NCBI RefSeq assembly: GCF_900107095.1
Contig: NZ_FNOR01000014.1
Coordinates: 62,001 to 126,000, forward strand
Reading direction: 5' to 3'
DNA length: 64,000 nucleotides
Source of the DNA: Collimonas sp. OK242
Lineage (GTDB): Bacteria > Pseudomonadota > Gammaproteobacteria > Burkholderiales > Burkholderiaceae_D
Shown: piece by piece, positions 8,576-19,000 of the stretch
Layout: each line of letters opens with the position of its first letter
How positions within the stretch are numbered: position 1 is the stretch's first letter
The notes under the pieces: model-generated
What the model was told of the DNA's origin: nothing
Databases searched by the model: none
What the model saw: the letters and a program-made list of their open reading frames with translations, nothing else
Translations under genes and position numbers: made by a program

Positions 8576-9373
8576 TTACTCGTCCAACGCTTTCCGTATC
8601 CCTGCCAAGAAGCTCTCCACCGCCGCCACAGCTTGCTCACGCGGCGTATTTTCAAGCTCCTGGATAATCCGGCTACCGATCACCACCGCATCCGATACTT
8701 GCGCCACCGCCTTGGCAGTTAGCGCATCACGGATGCCGAAACCGACGCCGATCGGCAATTTGACATGTTTGCGTATCGCCGCCACTTTGGCGGCGACTTC
8801 GCCGGTATCGATATGGCCAGCGCCGGTGACACCCTTCAATGACACATAATACGTGAATCCGCTGCCAACCTTGGCTACTTGCGCGATCCGCTCTTCGGTC
8901 GAGGTCGGCGCCAGCAGGAAAATCGGATCCATGCCGTTAGCCTGCATTTTCTCGGCAAATTCTTCACATTCTTCCGGCGGATAATCAACCACGATGCTGC
9001 CATCGACTCCGGCCTCCTTGGCGGCGGCAATAAAGGCATCGACGCCCATCCGCTCCAAAGGATTGGCGTACCCCATCAATACCACAGGCGTGCCGGTATC
9101 GGTTTGCCTGAACTCGCGTACATAGGCCAGCACGTCATGCAAGCTGACGCCGAATTTCAACGCTCGTTCGCAAGCGCGCTGAATCACAGGACCTTCCGCC
9201 ATTGGATCGGAAAACGGCACCCCCAGTTCCAGGATATCGGCGCCGCCCCTGACCAGCGCATGCATCAGCGGCACGGTCAGTTCCGGCGCCGGATCGCCGG
9301 CCGTGATGAAAGGGATCAGCCCTTTCTTATTGTTTGCGGCGAGTGCTGCCAAGGTAGTCTGGATTCGTGACAT
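8576..9373 (-). CDS. trpA: Tryptophan synthase alpha subunit
   Basis: A 265-residue TIM barrel that cleaves indole-3-glycerol phosphate to indole. The catalytic Glu49 is present in ELGVPFSDP. The second catalytic acid, Asp60 in the Salmonella enzyme (PLADGP), is Glu here (PMAEGP, codon GAA), a conservative but unusual change. Phosphate-binding loops such as GVGFGIRDA and [10 protein letters not shown] look intact. It follows trpB in the usual order. Confidence 0.95.
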   Translation of the reverse strand: MSRIQTTLAALAANNKKGLIPFITAGDPAPELTVPLMHALVRGGADILELGVPFSDPMAEGPVIQRACERALKFGVSLHDVLAYVREFRQTDTGTPVVLMGYANPLERMGVDAFIAAAKEAGVDGSIVVDYPPEECEEFAEKMQANGMDPIFLLAPTSTEERIAQVAKVGSGFTYYVSLKGVTGAGHIDTGEVAAKVAAIRKHVKLPIGVGFGIRDALTAKAVAQVSDAVVIGSRIIQELENTPREQAVAAVESFLAGIRKALDE

Positions 9374-9460
9374 AGGATCTATAGATATGAATTGCGTTGT
9401 GCTTGTTTGCCGGTCCGCAGCGGATATGCTGTGCTGCGGATCGGATCGCGGCTGGCCGTG

Positions 9461-10726
9461 TCAAGCCAGTTTCAACCGTTCGGCAACGGTATGCATGTCT
9501 TTGTCGCCGCGGCCCGACAAATTGGCCAGGATGATCTTATCCTTAGGCAAAGTGGCAGCCAACCTGGCCGCATAGGCCAGGGCATGGCTGGACTCCAGGG
9601 CCGGGATGATGCCTTCGATGCGGCAACAGGTATGAAATGCCGCCAGCGCCTCATCGTCGGTCACGGTTTCATAAGTGGCGCGGCCGGAATCCTTCAACCA
9701 TGCGTGTTCCGGCCCGACTCCCGGATAATCGAGACCGGCCGAAATCGAATGGGTTTCGATGATCTGGCCATTCGCATCCTGCAGCAGATAAGTACGGTTG
9801 CCATGCAGCACGCCAGGCGAACCCAGTGTCAGCGAGGCCGAGTGCTTGCCGCTGGCAAGTCCCTCGCCGGCAGCTTCCACCCCGACCAGGGCGACCTCGT
9901 GATGATCGATGTAGGGATAGAAAATCCCCATCGCATTCGAGCCGCCGCCGACACAGGCGATCACATGGTCAGGCTGGCGCCCGGTCATTTCCGGCATTTG
10001 CGTCAGGCACTCATTGCCGATCACTGACTGGAAATCGCGCACCATCATCGGATACGGATGCGGGCCGGCGACCGTGCCGATGATGTAGAAAGTATCTTCA
10101 ACGTTAGTGACCCAGTCGCGCATGGCTTCGTTGAGCGCATCCTTCAAAGTCTTCGAACCGGATTCGACCGGCACCACCTTGGCTCCCAGCAGGTTCATGC
10201 GATACACGTTCTGCATTTGCCGCTTGACGTCCTCGCTGCCCATGTAGACCACGCATTCGAGGCCAAAGCGGGCGCAGATGGTGGCGGTTGCCACGCCGTG
10301 CTGGCCGGCGCCGGTTTCAGCGATCACGCGCGGCTTGCCCATGCGTTTGGCCAGCAACGCCTGGCCGATCACATTGTTGATCTTGTGGGCGCCGGTATGA
10401 TTCAAATCCTCGCGCTTGAAATAGATCTGCGCGCCGCCCATCTGCTCGGACCAGCGCTTGGCGTGGTAAATCGGGCTGGGGCGGCCAACATAGTGTTTCA
10501 GCTCGCTGTGGAATTCGGCCAGGAATTGCGGCTCGTTTTGATATTTGGCGTAAGCCTGCTGCAACTCGCTCAGCGCCAGGGTCAATGTTTCCGAGACGAA
10601 GCTGCCGCCGTACATGCCGAAATGGCCTTTGGCGTCAGGTAAATTGTACTGTGCGCTTTGACGCAAGGTGGTACTCGCGAGCGGCTGGCGCTCGGCGTAT
10701 TGCTCGAGGGGGGTGAATTCTTTCAT
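9461..10726 (-). CDS. trpB: Tryptophan synthase beta subunit
   Basis: A 421-residue PLP enzyme that joins indole with serine to make tryptophan. The PLP lysine is Lys115 in [10 protein letters not shown], and the phosphate loop is VGGGSNAMG. The sequence is intact from [12 protein letters not shown] to the end. It lies between trpF and trpA, so the trpFBA order of betaproteobacteria is kept; trpE, trpG, trpD and trpC are not in the window. ATG at 10726 with a purine-rich AGAGAGA upstream. Confidence 0.97.
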   Translation of the reverse strand: MKEFTPLEQYAERQPLASTTLRQSAQYNLPDAKGHFGMYGGSFVSETLTLALSELQQAYAKYQNEPQFLAEFHSELKHYVGRPSPIYHAKRWSEQMGGAQIYFKREDLNHTGAHKINNVIGQALLAKRMGKPRVIAETGAGQHGVATATICARFGLECVVYMGSEDVKRQMQNVYRMNLLGAKVVPVESGSKTLKDALNEAMRDWVTNVEDTFYIIGTVAGPHPYPMMVRDFQSVIGNECLTQMPEMTGRQPDHVIACVGGGSNAMGIFYPYIDHHEVALVGVEAAGEGLASGKHSASLTLGSPGVLHGNRTYLLQDANGQIIETHSISAGLDYPGVGPEHAWLKDSGRATYETVTDDEALAAFHTCCRIEGIIPALESSHALAYAARLAATLPKDKIILANLSGRGDKDMHTVAERLKLA

Positions 10727-10791
10727 GGCATATCTCTCTAAACTGACTAATCGTGGAACAGAGTTTAAGAGCCACCGCGCGGCGAATTACA

Positions 10792-11484
10792 CTATCCGTG
10801 CGACTCTGTCCCCAACTGATCGTGATCGGCGTCCGCCTGCCGTATCGCATCAATAAATGCGCGAATCTTGGCGGCGTCCTTGATGCCCTTGTCTTGCTCG
10901 ACGCCACTGCTGATGTCGACCGCAAAGGGACGTACGCGCTTTACCGCGTCAGTCGCATTGTGCACGCTCAAGCCACCACTTAAAACGACCTGAGGCGCGA
11001 GTTCTTTTGGGATGAGAGACCAATCAAATACCTTTCCACTGCCGCCATAAGCTTCAACCAGGGTATCCAGCAGCAGCCCGGCAAACAAACGGCTGCCGGA
11101 ACGATACGCCTGGGCGTATTCTAGCAAATCGGCAGCCACTGCAGTACTGCCAATCCGCATCGCGCGTATAAATGGCCGGTTTACCGATTGCGCCAGCGCG
11201 GCGCAATCCTGTACGGTTTCGTCGCCATGGAACTGCAGTAGCGACACCGGCGCCTGCGCCACTATCTGTTGCAACTGCTCCGGCTCGGCATTGACAAACA
11301 GACCAACCGTGGCGATGAATGGCGGCACGGCGGCAATCAGCTTGGCGGCCTGCTGCGGGGTGACGTAGCGCGGGCTGTTCGGGTAGAACACAAAACCAAG
11401 GGCGTCCGCACCTGCGGCAACGGCGGCCTGCACATCCTGTTCGCGGGTCAAGCCGCAGATTTTAATTCGGGTACGGTGGCTCAT
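10792..11484 (-). CDS. trpF: Phosphoribosylanthranilate isomerase
   Basis: About 230 residues, a TIM barrel for the third step of tryptophan synthesis. It begins MSHRTRIKICGLTREQDV; the KICG Cys10 is the general base of the family. Further blocks are FYPNSPRYVTP, LLQFHGDE and LSGGLSVHN. The frame stays open to a TTG at 11505, but the ATG at 11484 gives the normal family start. It is a separate trpF, not fused to trpC, and heads the trpFBA group. Confidence 0.93.
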   Translation of the reverse strand: MSHRTRIKICGLTREQDVQAAVAAGADALGFVFYPNSPRYVTPQQAAKLIAAVPPFIATVGLFVNAEPEQLQQIVAQAPVSLLQFHGDETVQDCAALAQSVNRPFIRAMRIGSTAVAADLLEYAQAYRSGSRLFAGLLLDTLVEAYGGSGKVFDWSLIPKELAPQVVLSGGLSVHNATDAVKRVRPFAVDISSGVEQDKGIKDAAKIRAFIDAIRQADADHDQLGTESHG

Positions 11485-11595
11485 GGGACTTAGTCCAGTC
11501 AACAAAACATCGATATGCGCAATGTATCACCTTGAAAATATCATTTAAATATCATTTGCAATAAATGGCTATTTAACAATATAAGCGCGGGACAT

Positions 11596-12420
11596 CTATA
11601 ACCAGGGCATCAACCCGGCCGGTTGCTGGGGCAGCCGCCATTTCGGATCATAGGCCACTTGCGCCAGATACAGGCCGTCCGGCATGAAAGTCGGCGCGGC
11701 CAGGCCGCGATCGCGCTGCAACAGCAACTCTGCAATCCATTCAGGCGGTTTGCTCCCGTTGCCGGCATAGATCAGGGAACCGACGATATTGCGCACCATA
11801 TGATGCAAGAAAGCGTTGGCGCGCAAGCTGAATACGATCAGGTCGCCGCGCCGCTCGATGCGAACTTCTTCCATCGTGCGCACCGGCGACTTGGCCTGGC
11901 ATTCCACTGCGCGGAACGCCGAAAAATCGTGGGTGCCGACCAGATGCGCCGCAGCTTGACGCATCAGATCAAGTTCCAATGGCCGGAACACCCAACCAGC
12001 CTTGCCTTCCAGCAGCGGCGAGCGGACCGGATTGTTGTACAACAGGTAGTGATAAGTTCTGGCAGTGGCGCTAAAGCGCGCATGGAATTGATCTCCGGCT
12101 CCGCGATCCGCCACATCTCCTTCAGCGGGCGCAGACAGCTCATGCGCCCAGCGCACGGCGATCGATGACGGCAGGAAGGCATTCAAGCCACGCACCCAGG
12201 AAAATATTTCGCGCGATAAAGGCGTATCAAAATGCACGACCTGCTCAAGCGCGTGCACACCGGAATCGGTACGGCCGGCACAAGTCGTGTCGATCGGGCC
12301 TTGCGTGAATTTTTGCAAGGCCGCTTCCAGCCTGTCCTGCACGGTCTTCCCGTTAGGCTGGGTCTGCCATCCTTGCCAAGGTGTGCCGTCGTACTGCACG
12401 CCGAGAACGATACGTTTCAA
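11596..12420 (-). CDS. truA: tRNA pseudouridine(38-40) synthase
   Basis: A 274-residue enzyme that makes pseudouridine at positions 38-40 of tRNA anticodon arms. The catalytic Asp52 lies in [11 protein letters not shown]. Other family blocks are [10 protein letters not shown] and [15 protein letters not shown]. It starts with TTG at 12420, supported by GGAG five nt upstream and by the family N-terminus ([11 protein letters not shown]). It lies between the fimV terminator and trpF. Confidence 0.95.
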   Translation of the reverse strand: MKRIVLGVQYDGTPWQGWQTQPNGKTVQDRLEAALQKFTQGPIDTTCAGRTDSGVHALEQVVHFDTPLSREIFSWVRGLNAFLPSSIAVRWAHELSAPAEGDVADRGAGDQFHARFSATARTYHYLLYNNPVRSPLLEGKAGWVFRPLELDLMRQAAAHLVGTHDFSAFRAVECQAKSPVRTMEEVRIERRGDLIVFSLRANAFLHHMVRNIVGSLIYAGNGSKPPEWIAELLLQRDRGLAAPTFMPDGLYLAQVAYDPKWRLPQQPAGLMPWL

Positions 12421-12434
12421 TCAAACTCCAATTA

Positions 12435-12471
12435 AAAAGGAAAACGGGCGCCAGCATAACGCTGCGCCCGT
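12435..12471 (-). terminator. Rho-independent terminator after fimV
   Basis: On the minus strand an 8-bp GC stem (ACGGGCGC/GCGCCCGT) is extended by three more pairs across a one-base bulge, with a 5-nt loop (12444-12471). It is followed by TTTTCCTTTTT. It lies between the fimV stop (12514) and the truA start (12420). Confidence 0.75.
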
Positions 12472-12513
12472 CGAAAGCAAAATGCTAGGGTTATTGTACT
12501 AGCTGCGTGCTAG

Positions 12514-15500
12514 TTACAGCTTGGCCAGTAATGTCTTCGCTGCATCGACCTGTTCCGCGCCGCCGCCTTTCAATACTTCTTCCAGCAATTCGCGCGCACC
12601 TTCCTTGTCGCCGATCTCCTTATACGCAACGGCCAGGTCCAGCTTGGTCGCCATTTCGGGATTGGCTGAGGCAGATGCAGCAACCTCAGCCGCTGCCGGT
12701 GCGGCGCTTGCTGCCGGGGTATTTGCATGAACGGCACTGTCCAGGTCCAGATTCATGTCGGCCAGATTGAATTCCAGCGGCGCAACCATAGGCTCGGCAT
12801 GCGGAGCATACGATGGCGCGGCCGGTGTTTTGACTGGCTTGGTTTCAGCTGGAATATCGATATGGGCGTGGGCCGGTTCGTAATTCGAAGGCTGGCCGCC
12901 GACCGGGATTTCCAGCGCGCCAAACGCCATCGGCGCCGGCGCACTCTTTTCCGCTACTTTCGCCACTGCTGCAGGCTTATGGTCCAGTTCGAAATCGAGT
13001 GCATCGAGCATGGATTTACCGGCGTCATGGGAAGTTGACAGCAACACGGTGTTTTGATTGGCGGATGCTTCGCTGCCGAGCTCTTCCAGATCGAAATCCA
13101 TATCGTTTGCATGCATTTCTGCCGATGCCGCTGTCGATCCTGCAGACGCGCTGCCAGGCTTGCCCAGTTCGGTTGCTGTCAACGGCGCCAGCAATTCCAC
13201 CGGGGCTGCAGGCTGCACCAGTTGCGGAATCGGCACAGCTTGCGGCTGAGTCGGCGCCGTCAAGGAATTGAAATCGAGACCTTCCATCGGCTGAGTCGGC
13301 GCGGTAATCGAATCGGCCTTGGCAATCACCTGATCCTGCAATTTACCGCCACCGTATAAAGGATTGGCTGGATCGACATTCAGGCCCAGAGCGGCCGCCT
13401 GCTGCCAATCTTCGCCTTCGCCACGGGTCAGGCTGTACAACTCGCTGGCCAGGATTTCAAACGAGCGAGGATCTTTGCGATTCGCGTAGATTTCCAGCAG
13501 CTTGACGCGAATGGCGTTGCGGTTTGGCTGGTTGCGCAGAGCTTCTTTCAGGATTTCTTCGGCTTGCGCATCGCGTCCGTAAGCGATATACACGTCCGCT
13601 TCGGCGACCGGATCGACATTGGTATCCAGGTGGCTGACCGACGGCACGAAATTCGAATTGAAGATGCTGTTCTTGGTGTCGACGCTCTGGCCGCCTGTCG
13701 AACCGAACAAGGAGTTACCCTTCAAGCCCGAATTGGTCATCGGCGCGCCGCTGCTATCCAGGAAAGCCTGCTCGCGCGCGCGGTTGCGACGGTAACGGAA
13801 CAGGCCGAGACCTGCCAGCAACGCCACCAGGACACCGCCAACCGGCAGCAACAATGGGTTTTCGGTAAGGCTTTCAATGAAACCCGGCTCTGGCGCAGGC
13901 GGTGCTGCCACCTTCGGCTTAGCTGGCGCCGGGGCCGGCGCTGCGGCAGGTGCAGCGGCGGCCACTGGAGCCGCAGGCGTAGCGCTGGCGTCGGTTGCCG
14001 AAGCAGCCGCTGGAGCCGAAGCTGAGCTTGCGCCAACAGCTGCTGCCGAGGCCGCCACAACCGGAGCCGTCGCGGCCGCTGGCGAGGCCGTTGGCGAGGC
14101 CGGAACCGCTGCTGCCGGAGCTGGCGTTACCGCTGGAGCCACCGGTGCGGCTGCCGGCGCCGCTGCAACAGGTGCAGGCGCGGCAGGTTTCACATTGGCG
14201 GCCTGATTCTGCAGGTCAGCCAGGTTCTTGTTCTTTAACTCGAGCGTTTTCTGCAGGTCGCTGACATTTTTTTCCAGTTCCTTGACACGCGAAGCAGCCT
14301 CGGCGGCAGCTTTTTCTCGTGCGATCTTCTCTTCCGTAGCCGCGTTGGCGGCAGCCTTGGCGTCGGCAGCGCCGGCCGCAGCCGCGGCAGAACCGCGCGA
14401 CAATTTCAGCTTGTCCTTGGATTCACTGGCAGGAGTGGCTTGCTCTTCCACCTTGGCGGTAATTTTGCCGCCGCTGCTTTGCCTGGATTCAGCCGTTGCA
14501 TTTGGCGCGGCCGATTCCACCAGCCCGGCCAAGGTATTGCGATAGCTCTTGAAATCCTTGGACTGCGCCACTACCACGTTCCTGGCTTCCGATTTACTGA
14601 CGCTGCCTGCGCTGTCAGCATTAGGAATCGACAGGATCTGGCCCGAGCGCAGGCGATTCATGTTCTTGCCGACAAACGCAGCTTCGTTGCTGCGGTATAG
14701 CGCGACCAGCATCTGGTCCAGCGAGATGCCAGCCGGCAGGTTTTCGCTAGCAATGCCTACCAGCGTATCGCCCTTCTTGACATGGTAGTCGCCGCCTGCA
14801 GGCGCTGCGGCCGCAGCTTTGGCCGGGTTGCCGCCAGTGGCGGCAGCGGCTGGCTTGGCGGCGCCGGTGGCGCCGTTAGCACTGTTGGCACCGCTAGCGA
14901 CCGCCTTGGCTGCAGCAGCGCGCGTAGCATCGGTGATGGTCGAACCGGTTGACGACGGTGCCTGGACAGCCTGCTGGACTGGCGCCGAACGAGGGGCGGC
15001 AGCGGCAGCAGTGCTTGTTGTAGCGGCACGTGGGACAGCAGGAGCGGCCGGCGCGGCAATTTGCGCCGGCTGTGCCTGGCGCTGGCCGGCAGGATCAAGC
15101 AACAAGGTATATTCGCGCACCAGATGTGCTTTGGTGCCGCCTAGCTCCATCAGCATGTCGACAAACGGCTCATTGATAGGCTGGGTCGAGGTTACCCGCA
15201 CAAAACGACGGCCATTGCGCTGATCGATGGCAAATTGCAAAGACAACAACGCTGGGTTGAAATCGATATTGGCTTGCTGATAAGTTTCCGGACTAGCCAG
15301 TTTCGCCACTAGCGTACCTGCTTCGTCCTGGCTTACCGAGGTAAGCTCAATTTCTGCACGTAACGGTTGTCCCAGTGAGGACAGCACGGTTAATTTACCC
15401 AGACCGGCAGCCTCTGCACTGGAAATCATCAGCATGGCGGAAACCACGGCTGCAGTGAGGGTCTTTAAACCGGTGGAAATAAATTTATTCGAAGAATTCA

Positions 15501-15519
15501 GGTGCATGTTGTGTGGCAT
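12514..15519 (-). CDS. fimV: FimV/HubP-family polar hub protein
   Basis: A 1001-residue protein. A signal peptide (about 1-37, ending AEA) is followed by a conserved N-terminal block (GLGKLTVLSSLGQPLRAEIEL) and a LysM-type peptidoglycan-binding motif near 244-300. Then come long Ala/Pro-rich stretches, a coiled coil (about 390-435), and one membrane segment near 555-580. The acidic cytoplasmic part has a TPR-like segment (ADVYIAYGRDAQAEEILKEA) and the C-terminal FimV motif (DLAVAYKEIGDKEGARELLEEVLKG). FimV organises the cell pole for type IV pili and twitching in Pseudomonas. The ATG at 15519 or the one four codons later could be the start. Confidence 0.92.
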   Translation of the reverse strand: MPHNMHLNSSNKFISTGLKTLTAAVVSAMLMISSAEAAGLGKLTVLSSLGQPLRAEIELTSVSQDEAGTLVAKLASPETYQQANIDFNPALLSLQFAIDQRNGRRFVRVTSTQPINEPFVDMLMELGGTKAHLVREYTLLLDPAGQRQAQPAQIAAPAAPAVPRAATTSTAAAAAPRSAPVQQAVQAPSSTGSTITDATRAAAAKAVASGANSANGATGAAKPAAAATGGNPAKAAAAAPAGGDYHVKKGDTLVGIASENLPAGISLDQMLVALYRSNEAAFVGKNMNRLRSGQILSIPNADSAGSVSKSEARNVVVAQSKDFKSYRNTLAGLVESAAPNATAESRQSSGGKITAKVEEQATPASESKDKLKLSRGSAAAAAGAADAKAAANAATEEKIAREKAAAEAASRVKELEKNVSDLQKTLELKNKNLADLQNQAANVKPAAPAPVAAAPAAAPVAPAVTPAPAAAVPASPTASPAAATAPVVAASAAAVGASSASAPAAASATDASATPAAPVAAAAPAAAPAPAPAKPKVAAPPAPEPGFIESLTENPLLLPVGGVLVALLAGLGLFRYRRNRAREQAFLDSSGAPMTNSGLKGNSLFGSTGGQSVDTKNSIFNSNFVPSVSHLDTNVDPVAEADVYIAYGRDAQAEEILKEALRNQPNRNAIRVKLLEIYANRKDPRSFEILASELYSLTRGEGEDWQQAAALGLNVDPANPLYGGGKLQDQVIAKADSITAPTQPMEGLDFNSLTAPTQPQAVPIPQLVQPAAPVELLAPLTATELGKPGSASAGSTAASAEMHANDMDFDLEELGSEASANQNTVLLSTSHDAGKSMLDALDFELDHKPAAVAKVAEKSAPAPMAFGALEIPVGGQPSNYEPAHAHIDIPAETKPVKTPAAPSYAPHAEPMVAPLEFNLADMNLDLDSAVHANTPAASAAPAAAEVAASASANPEMATKLDLAVAYKEIGDKEGARELLEEVLKGGGAEQVDAAKTLLAKL

Positions 15520-15816
15520 GAAGGACTGTCCGTTGACGTATTAGGAAACAAATCTTGCTGAAAGCAAATACTGTACCCAGTTTTTTTAAAAATCAATATC
15601 TAGATTGACATTAGTGTGGCGCTTAGCAAACGATGACTCTATTCACATAGCACTACACCAAGCAGCGTAACGGTCGATAAATAGTGAATAAGCAGTCAAT
15701 AAGTACTGGCAAACACCATACCGACAGATACGCCAAGCCCGCCAAGACTTCCTTTAAGAAAATATTTAGCGGGCCATATTGCAAGTCGGCAACAATATCA
15801 CAACTACCGTAACAAG
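15520..15816. other. Gene-free stretch between asd and fimV
   Basis: About 300 nt, more AT-rich than its neighbours, forms the long leader of fimV. A weak minus-strand promoter-like pair (TTGATT, then CAGTAT after 17 nt, near 15560-15595) can be drawn but is poor. A 6-bp dyad ATATTG/CAATAT lies near 15775-15800. No coding potential is seen. Confidence 0.4.
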
Positions 15817-16953
15817 TCAGGTATCCAGAACAATCCGTAGCATGCGGCGCAACGGTTCTGCCGCACCCCACAACAATTGGTCACCTACGGTAAATGCTGA
15901 CAAATAATCGCCGCCCATCTGCAATTTGCGCAAACGACCGACAGGAATTGTCAGGCTGCCGGTCACCGCCGCAGGCGTCAGGTCGCGCATTGACGATTCT
16001 TTATCGTTAGGCACCACCTTCACCCACTGGTTATTACTAGCGATGATGTCATTGATTTCATCCAGCGGCACATCTTTTTTCAATTTGATGGTCAAAGCCT
16101 GGGAATGGCAGCGCATGGCGCCGATGCGGATGCACAGGCCATCCACCGGGATCACCTTGCCACCATTGCTGAAACCGGCACCGCGGCCAAGAATCTTGTT
16201 GGTTTCTGCGCCGGCTTTCCATTCTTCTTTTGACAGGCCCTCACCCAGATCCTTATCGATCCAGGGAATCAGGTTGCCACCCAGAGGCACGCCGAATTGC
16301 TTGATTTCGTCAGCCGACATGGAATGCTGCTTGCCCAGCACCTTGCGGTCGATTTCCAGAATCGCCGATTTCGGGTCGTCCAGCAGCGCCTTGACTTCGG
16401 CATGGATGGAGCCGAACTGCGTCAGCAATTCACGCATGTGCTGCGCACCGCCGCCCGATGCCGCCTGATAAGTCATGGAGGTCATCCATTCGATCATATC
16501 GTGCTCGAACAAACCGCCCAGGCCCATCATCATGCACGACACGGTGCAATTGCCGCCGATGTAGTTCTTGACGCCGCGCTTCAAACCATCCTTGATCACG
16601 TCCAGATTGACCGGATCCAGCACGATGATGGCGTCATCATTCATGCGCAGCGTGGAAGCGGCGTCAATCCAATAGCCATTCCAGCCGGCAGAACGCAACT
16701 GCGGGAAAATCTCGCTGGTATAGTCGCCGCCCTGGCAGGTAATAATGATGTCGCATTTTTTCAAGGCTTCAATATCGGTGGCGTCTTTTAACGTTGTTTC
16801 GTTTTTCGCCAATGCCGGTGCTTTACCGCCAGCATTTGAAGTTGAAAAGAATACCGGCTCGATATGGGCGAAATCGCCCTCTTCCTGCATACGCTGCAAC
16901 AAGACCGAACCCACCATGCCACGCCAACCGACCAAACCAACCAGTTTCATCAT
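15817..16953 (-). CDS. asd: Aspartate-semialdehyde dehydrogenase
   Basis: A 378-residue enzyme that reduces aspartyl phosphate to the semialdehyde, at the branch to lysine, diaminopimelate, methionine and threonine. The nucleotide loop is [13 protein letters not shown], and the catalytic Cys136 lies in [15 protein letters not shown]. The length fits the Gram-negative (E. coli-like) family. Two adjacent ATG codons (16953, 16950) follow AGGGAATC; either could be used. It is downstream of leuB by about 80 nt and upstream of fimV, the usual betaproteobacterial order. Confidence 0.96.
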   Translation of the reverse strand: MMKLVGLVGWRGMVGSVLLQRMQEEGDFAHIEPVFFSTSNAGGKAPALAKNETTLKDATDIEALKKCDIIITCQGGDYTSEIFPQLRSAGWNGYWIDAASTLRMNDDAIIVLDPVNLDVIKDGLKRGVKNYIGGNCTVSCMMMGLGGLFEHDMIEWMTSMTYQAASGGGAQHMRELLTQFGSIHAEVKALLDDPKSAILEIDRKVLGKQHSMSADEIKQFGVPLGGNLIPWIDKDLGEGLSKEEWKAGAETNKILGRGAGFSNGGKVIPVDGLCIRIGAMRCHSQALTIKLKKDVPLDEINDIIASNNQWVKVVPNDKESSMRDLTPAAVTGSLTIPVGRLRKLQMGGDYLSAFTVGDQLLWGAAEPLRRMLRIVLDT

Positions 16954-17031
16954 GATTCCCTAACAATAAACGGGAAAAGCCCCGCACTTCACATTACGGC
17001 AGACCCACCTGCCAAATCTCTTTATGTCCCT

Positions 17032-18102
17032 CTATCCCAGCGCCTTTACCACCGCCGCACCCATTTCGCCGGTGCTGACCTTGGTCGTGCCTGCTTCGTA
17101 AATATCCGCAGTACGCAAACCTTGCGCCAATACTTTCTTGACCGCATTTTCGATACGATCGGCCTGCTCCGCCTTGTTCAGCGAGTAACGCAACATCATG
17201 GCAGCCGAAAGAATGGTCGCCAGAGGATTGGCAATACCCTTGCCGGCGATGTCCGGCGCGGAACCATGCGACGGCTCGTACAAGCCCTTGTTGTTGGCGT
17301 CCAGCGAGGCCGATGGCAGCATGCCGATCGAACCGGTCAGCATGGAAGCCTGATCCGACAGGATATCGCCGAACATGTTGCCGGTGACCACGACGTCGAA
17401 ATTCTTCGGCGCGCGCACCAGCTGCATCGCGGCGTTGTCGACGTACATGTGGTCCAGCGCGACGTCCGGATATTCCTGATGAACCTCGGTGACGATGTCT
17501 CTCCAGAACTGGAAAGTCTCCAGCACATTGGCCTTGTCGACGCTGGTCAGGCGCTTGCCGCGCTTTTGCGCCGCCTGGAAAGCGACGTGCGCGATGCGAC
17601 GGATTTCCGGCTCGGCGTAGCGCATGGTGTCGAAACCTTCGCGCTCGCCTTTAAAGGCGCCGTCCGGCGCGGTGCGCACACCGCGCGGCTGACCGAAATA
17701 AATGTCACCGGTCAGTTCGCGGATGATCAGGATATCCAGCCCGGACACTACCTCCGGCTTCAACGTCGAGGCGCCGGCCAGCTCCGGATACATGATCGCC
17801 GGACGCAGGTTGGCGAACAGGCCGAGGTGCTTGCGCAGGCCGAGAATCGCCTGTTCCGGGCGCAGTGAACGCTCCAGGGTGTCGTATTGCCAGTCGCCCA
17901 CAGCACCGAACAAAATGGCATCGGCATCTTGCGCCAGTTTCAGGGTGCCTTCCGGCAGCGGATGACCATGCGCCGCATAGCCGGCGCCGCCGACCGGAGC
18001 CGATTCCAGTTCAAATCTTTCGCCAAGCACGTTCAACACATTGACCGCTTGTTCAACGATTTCCGGACCGATGCCATCACCTGGCAAAATTGCTATTTTC
18101 AT
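17032..18102 (-). CDS. leuB: 3-isopropylmalate dehydrogenase
   Basis: About 356 residues. It oxidises and decarboxylates 3-isopropylmalate with NAD in leucine synthesis. The N-terminus is [18 protein letters not shown]; the C-terminal signature [20 protein letters not shown] binds metal and substrate. The ATG at 18102 has AGGA six nt upstream and gives the family start; the frame extends eight codons further to 18126 without support. It is the last of leuC-entericidin-leuD-leuB. Confidence 0.96.
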   Translation of the reverse strand: MKIAILPGDGIGPEIVEQAVNVLNVLGERFELESAPVGGAGYAAHGHPLPEGTLKLAQDADAILFGAVGDWQYDTLERSLRPEQAILGLRKHLGLFANLRPAIMYPELAGASTLKPEVVSGLDILIIRELTGDIYFGQPRGVRTAPDGAFKGEREGFDTMRYAEPEIRRIAHVAFQAAQKRGKRLTSVDKANVLETFQFWRDIVTEVHQEYPDVALDHMYVDNAAMQLVRAPKNFDVVVTGNMFGDILSDQASMLTGSIGMLPSASLDANNKGLYEPSHGSAPDIAGKGIANPLATILSAAMMLRYSLNKAEQADRIENAVKKVLAQGLRTADIYEAGTTKVSTGEMGAAVVKALG

Positions 18103-18151
18103 TTTTTCCTGGATTGAATAATTCAAAAAATATCAGTTGCTGGCAAGCCGC

Positions 18152-18799
18152 TTAAATAGTATTGCTCAACCAAGGCTGAGCAGCTAAGTGGCGCTCTTCA
18201 AAGTCGCGAATCTTGTCGGACTGGCGCAGGGTCAGGCCGATATCGTCGAGACCGTTCAGCAGGCAATACTTGCGGAATTCGCCGACTTCAAACGGGAAAG
18301 CCAGGCTGCCGTTGGCTGTGCAGACCAGCTGCTTCTCCAGATCGATTATCAGGCGATAGCCCGGGAATGCCTTGACTTCATCGAACAGGCGATCGATTTG
18401 CGCCTCTGGCAGCACTAGCGGCAACAAGCCGTTCTTGAAACAGTTATTGAAGAAAATATCGGCGAAACTGGGCGCGATGACCGCACGAAAACCGTATTGA
18501 TCCAGCGCCCACGGCGCGTGTTCGCGCGACGAGCCGCAGCCGAAGTTCTTGCGGGTCAGTAAAATCGAAGCGCCCTGGTAACGTTGTTGATTCAGGACGA
18601 AATCCGGGTTCAAAGGACGCCGCGAATTATCCATGCCCGGCTCGCCATGATCCAGGTAACGCCATTCATCAAACAAATTCGGGCCGAAACCGGTCCGCTG
18701 GATAGACTTCAGAAACTGCTTCGGGATAATCGCATCGGTATCCACATTAGCGCGATCCAAAGGCGCTACCAAGCCATCCAGTACAGTAAATTTATTCAT
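18152..18799 (-). CDS. leuD: 3-isopropylmalate dehydratase small subunit
   Basis: About 215 residues. It is the swivelling subunit of isopropylmalate isomerase, partner of LeuC. The N-terminus is [22 protein letters not shown], and the signature [13 protein letters not shown] is intact. The ATG at 18799 has GGGA seven nt upstream; a longer frame to 18820 would nearly touch the preceding small lipoprotein gene and is less likely. Confidence 0.96.
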   Translation of the reverse strand: MNKFTVLDGLVAPLDRANVDTDAIIPKQFLKSIQRTGFGPNLFDEWRYLDHGEPGMDNSRRPLNPDFVLNQQRYQGASILLTRKNFGCGSSREHAPWALDQYGFRAVIAPSFADIFFNNCFKNGLLPLVLPEAQIDRLFDEVKAFPGYRLIIDLEKQLVCTANGSLAFPFEVGEFRKYCLLNGLDDIGLTLRQSDKIRDFEERHLAAQPWLSNTI

Positions 18800-18838
18800 T
18801 TCTTGATCCCAATCTGCCACCCCGCCAGCGCGAGGTGA

Positions 18839-18961
18839 TCATTTGCCTTGAATTTTCTCGCCGACGTGTTCCACATCCTTACCAAAGCCGTGGAAGGTAT
18901 TACAAGCGCTCAATGCATAGACGCTGGCCAGCAAAACACATAAGGTGATTATTTTTTTCAT
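18839..18961 (-). CDS. Entericidin A/B-like small lipoprotein inside the leu operon
   Basis: A 40-residue protein starting MKKIITLCVLLASVYALSAC. It has a lipoprotein signal peptide with lipobox LSAC and would be cleaved before Cys20, leaving a 21-residue lipopeptide with GKDVEHVGEKI, the entericidin-type amphipathic motif. AGGA lies five nt upstream of the ATG. It sits in the about 200-nt gap between leuC and leuD. E. coli entericidins form a toxin/antidote-like lipoprotein pair linked to stationary-phase lysis; here only one is present and its role is unknown. Placement in a leucine operon recurs in betaproteobacteria, from memory. Confidence 0.85.
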   Translation of the reverse strand: MKKIITLCVLLASVYALSACNTFHGFGKDVEHVGEKIQGK

Positions 18962-19000
18962 CTTTGTCCTTCGGTAAATATTTTATGTAGAGCGAACGAA

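Noticed and set aside
13877-14206. Ala-rich plus-strand frame opposite fimV
   Set aside because: It is a by-product of the Ala/Pro-rich region of fimV.
16864-17868. Plus-strand open frame of 334 codons opposite leuB and the asd start
   Set aside because: It crosses two real genes on the other strand and has no recognisable domain.
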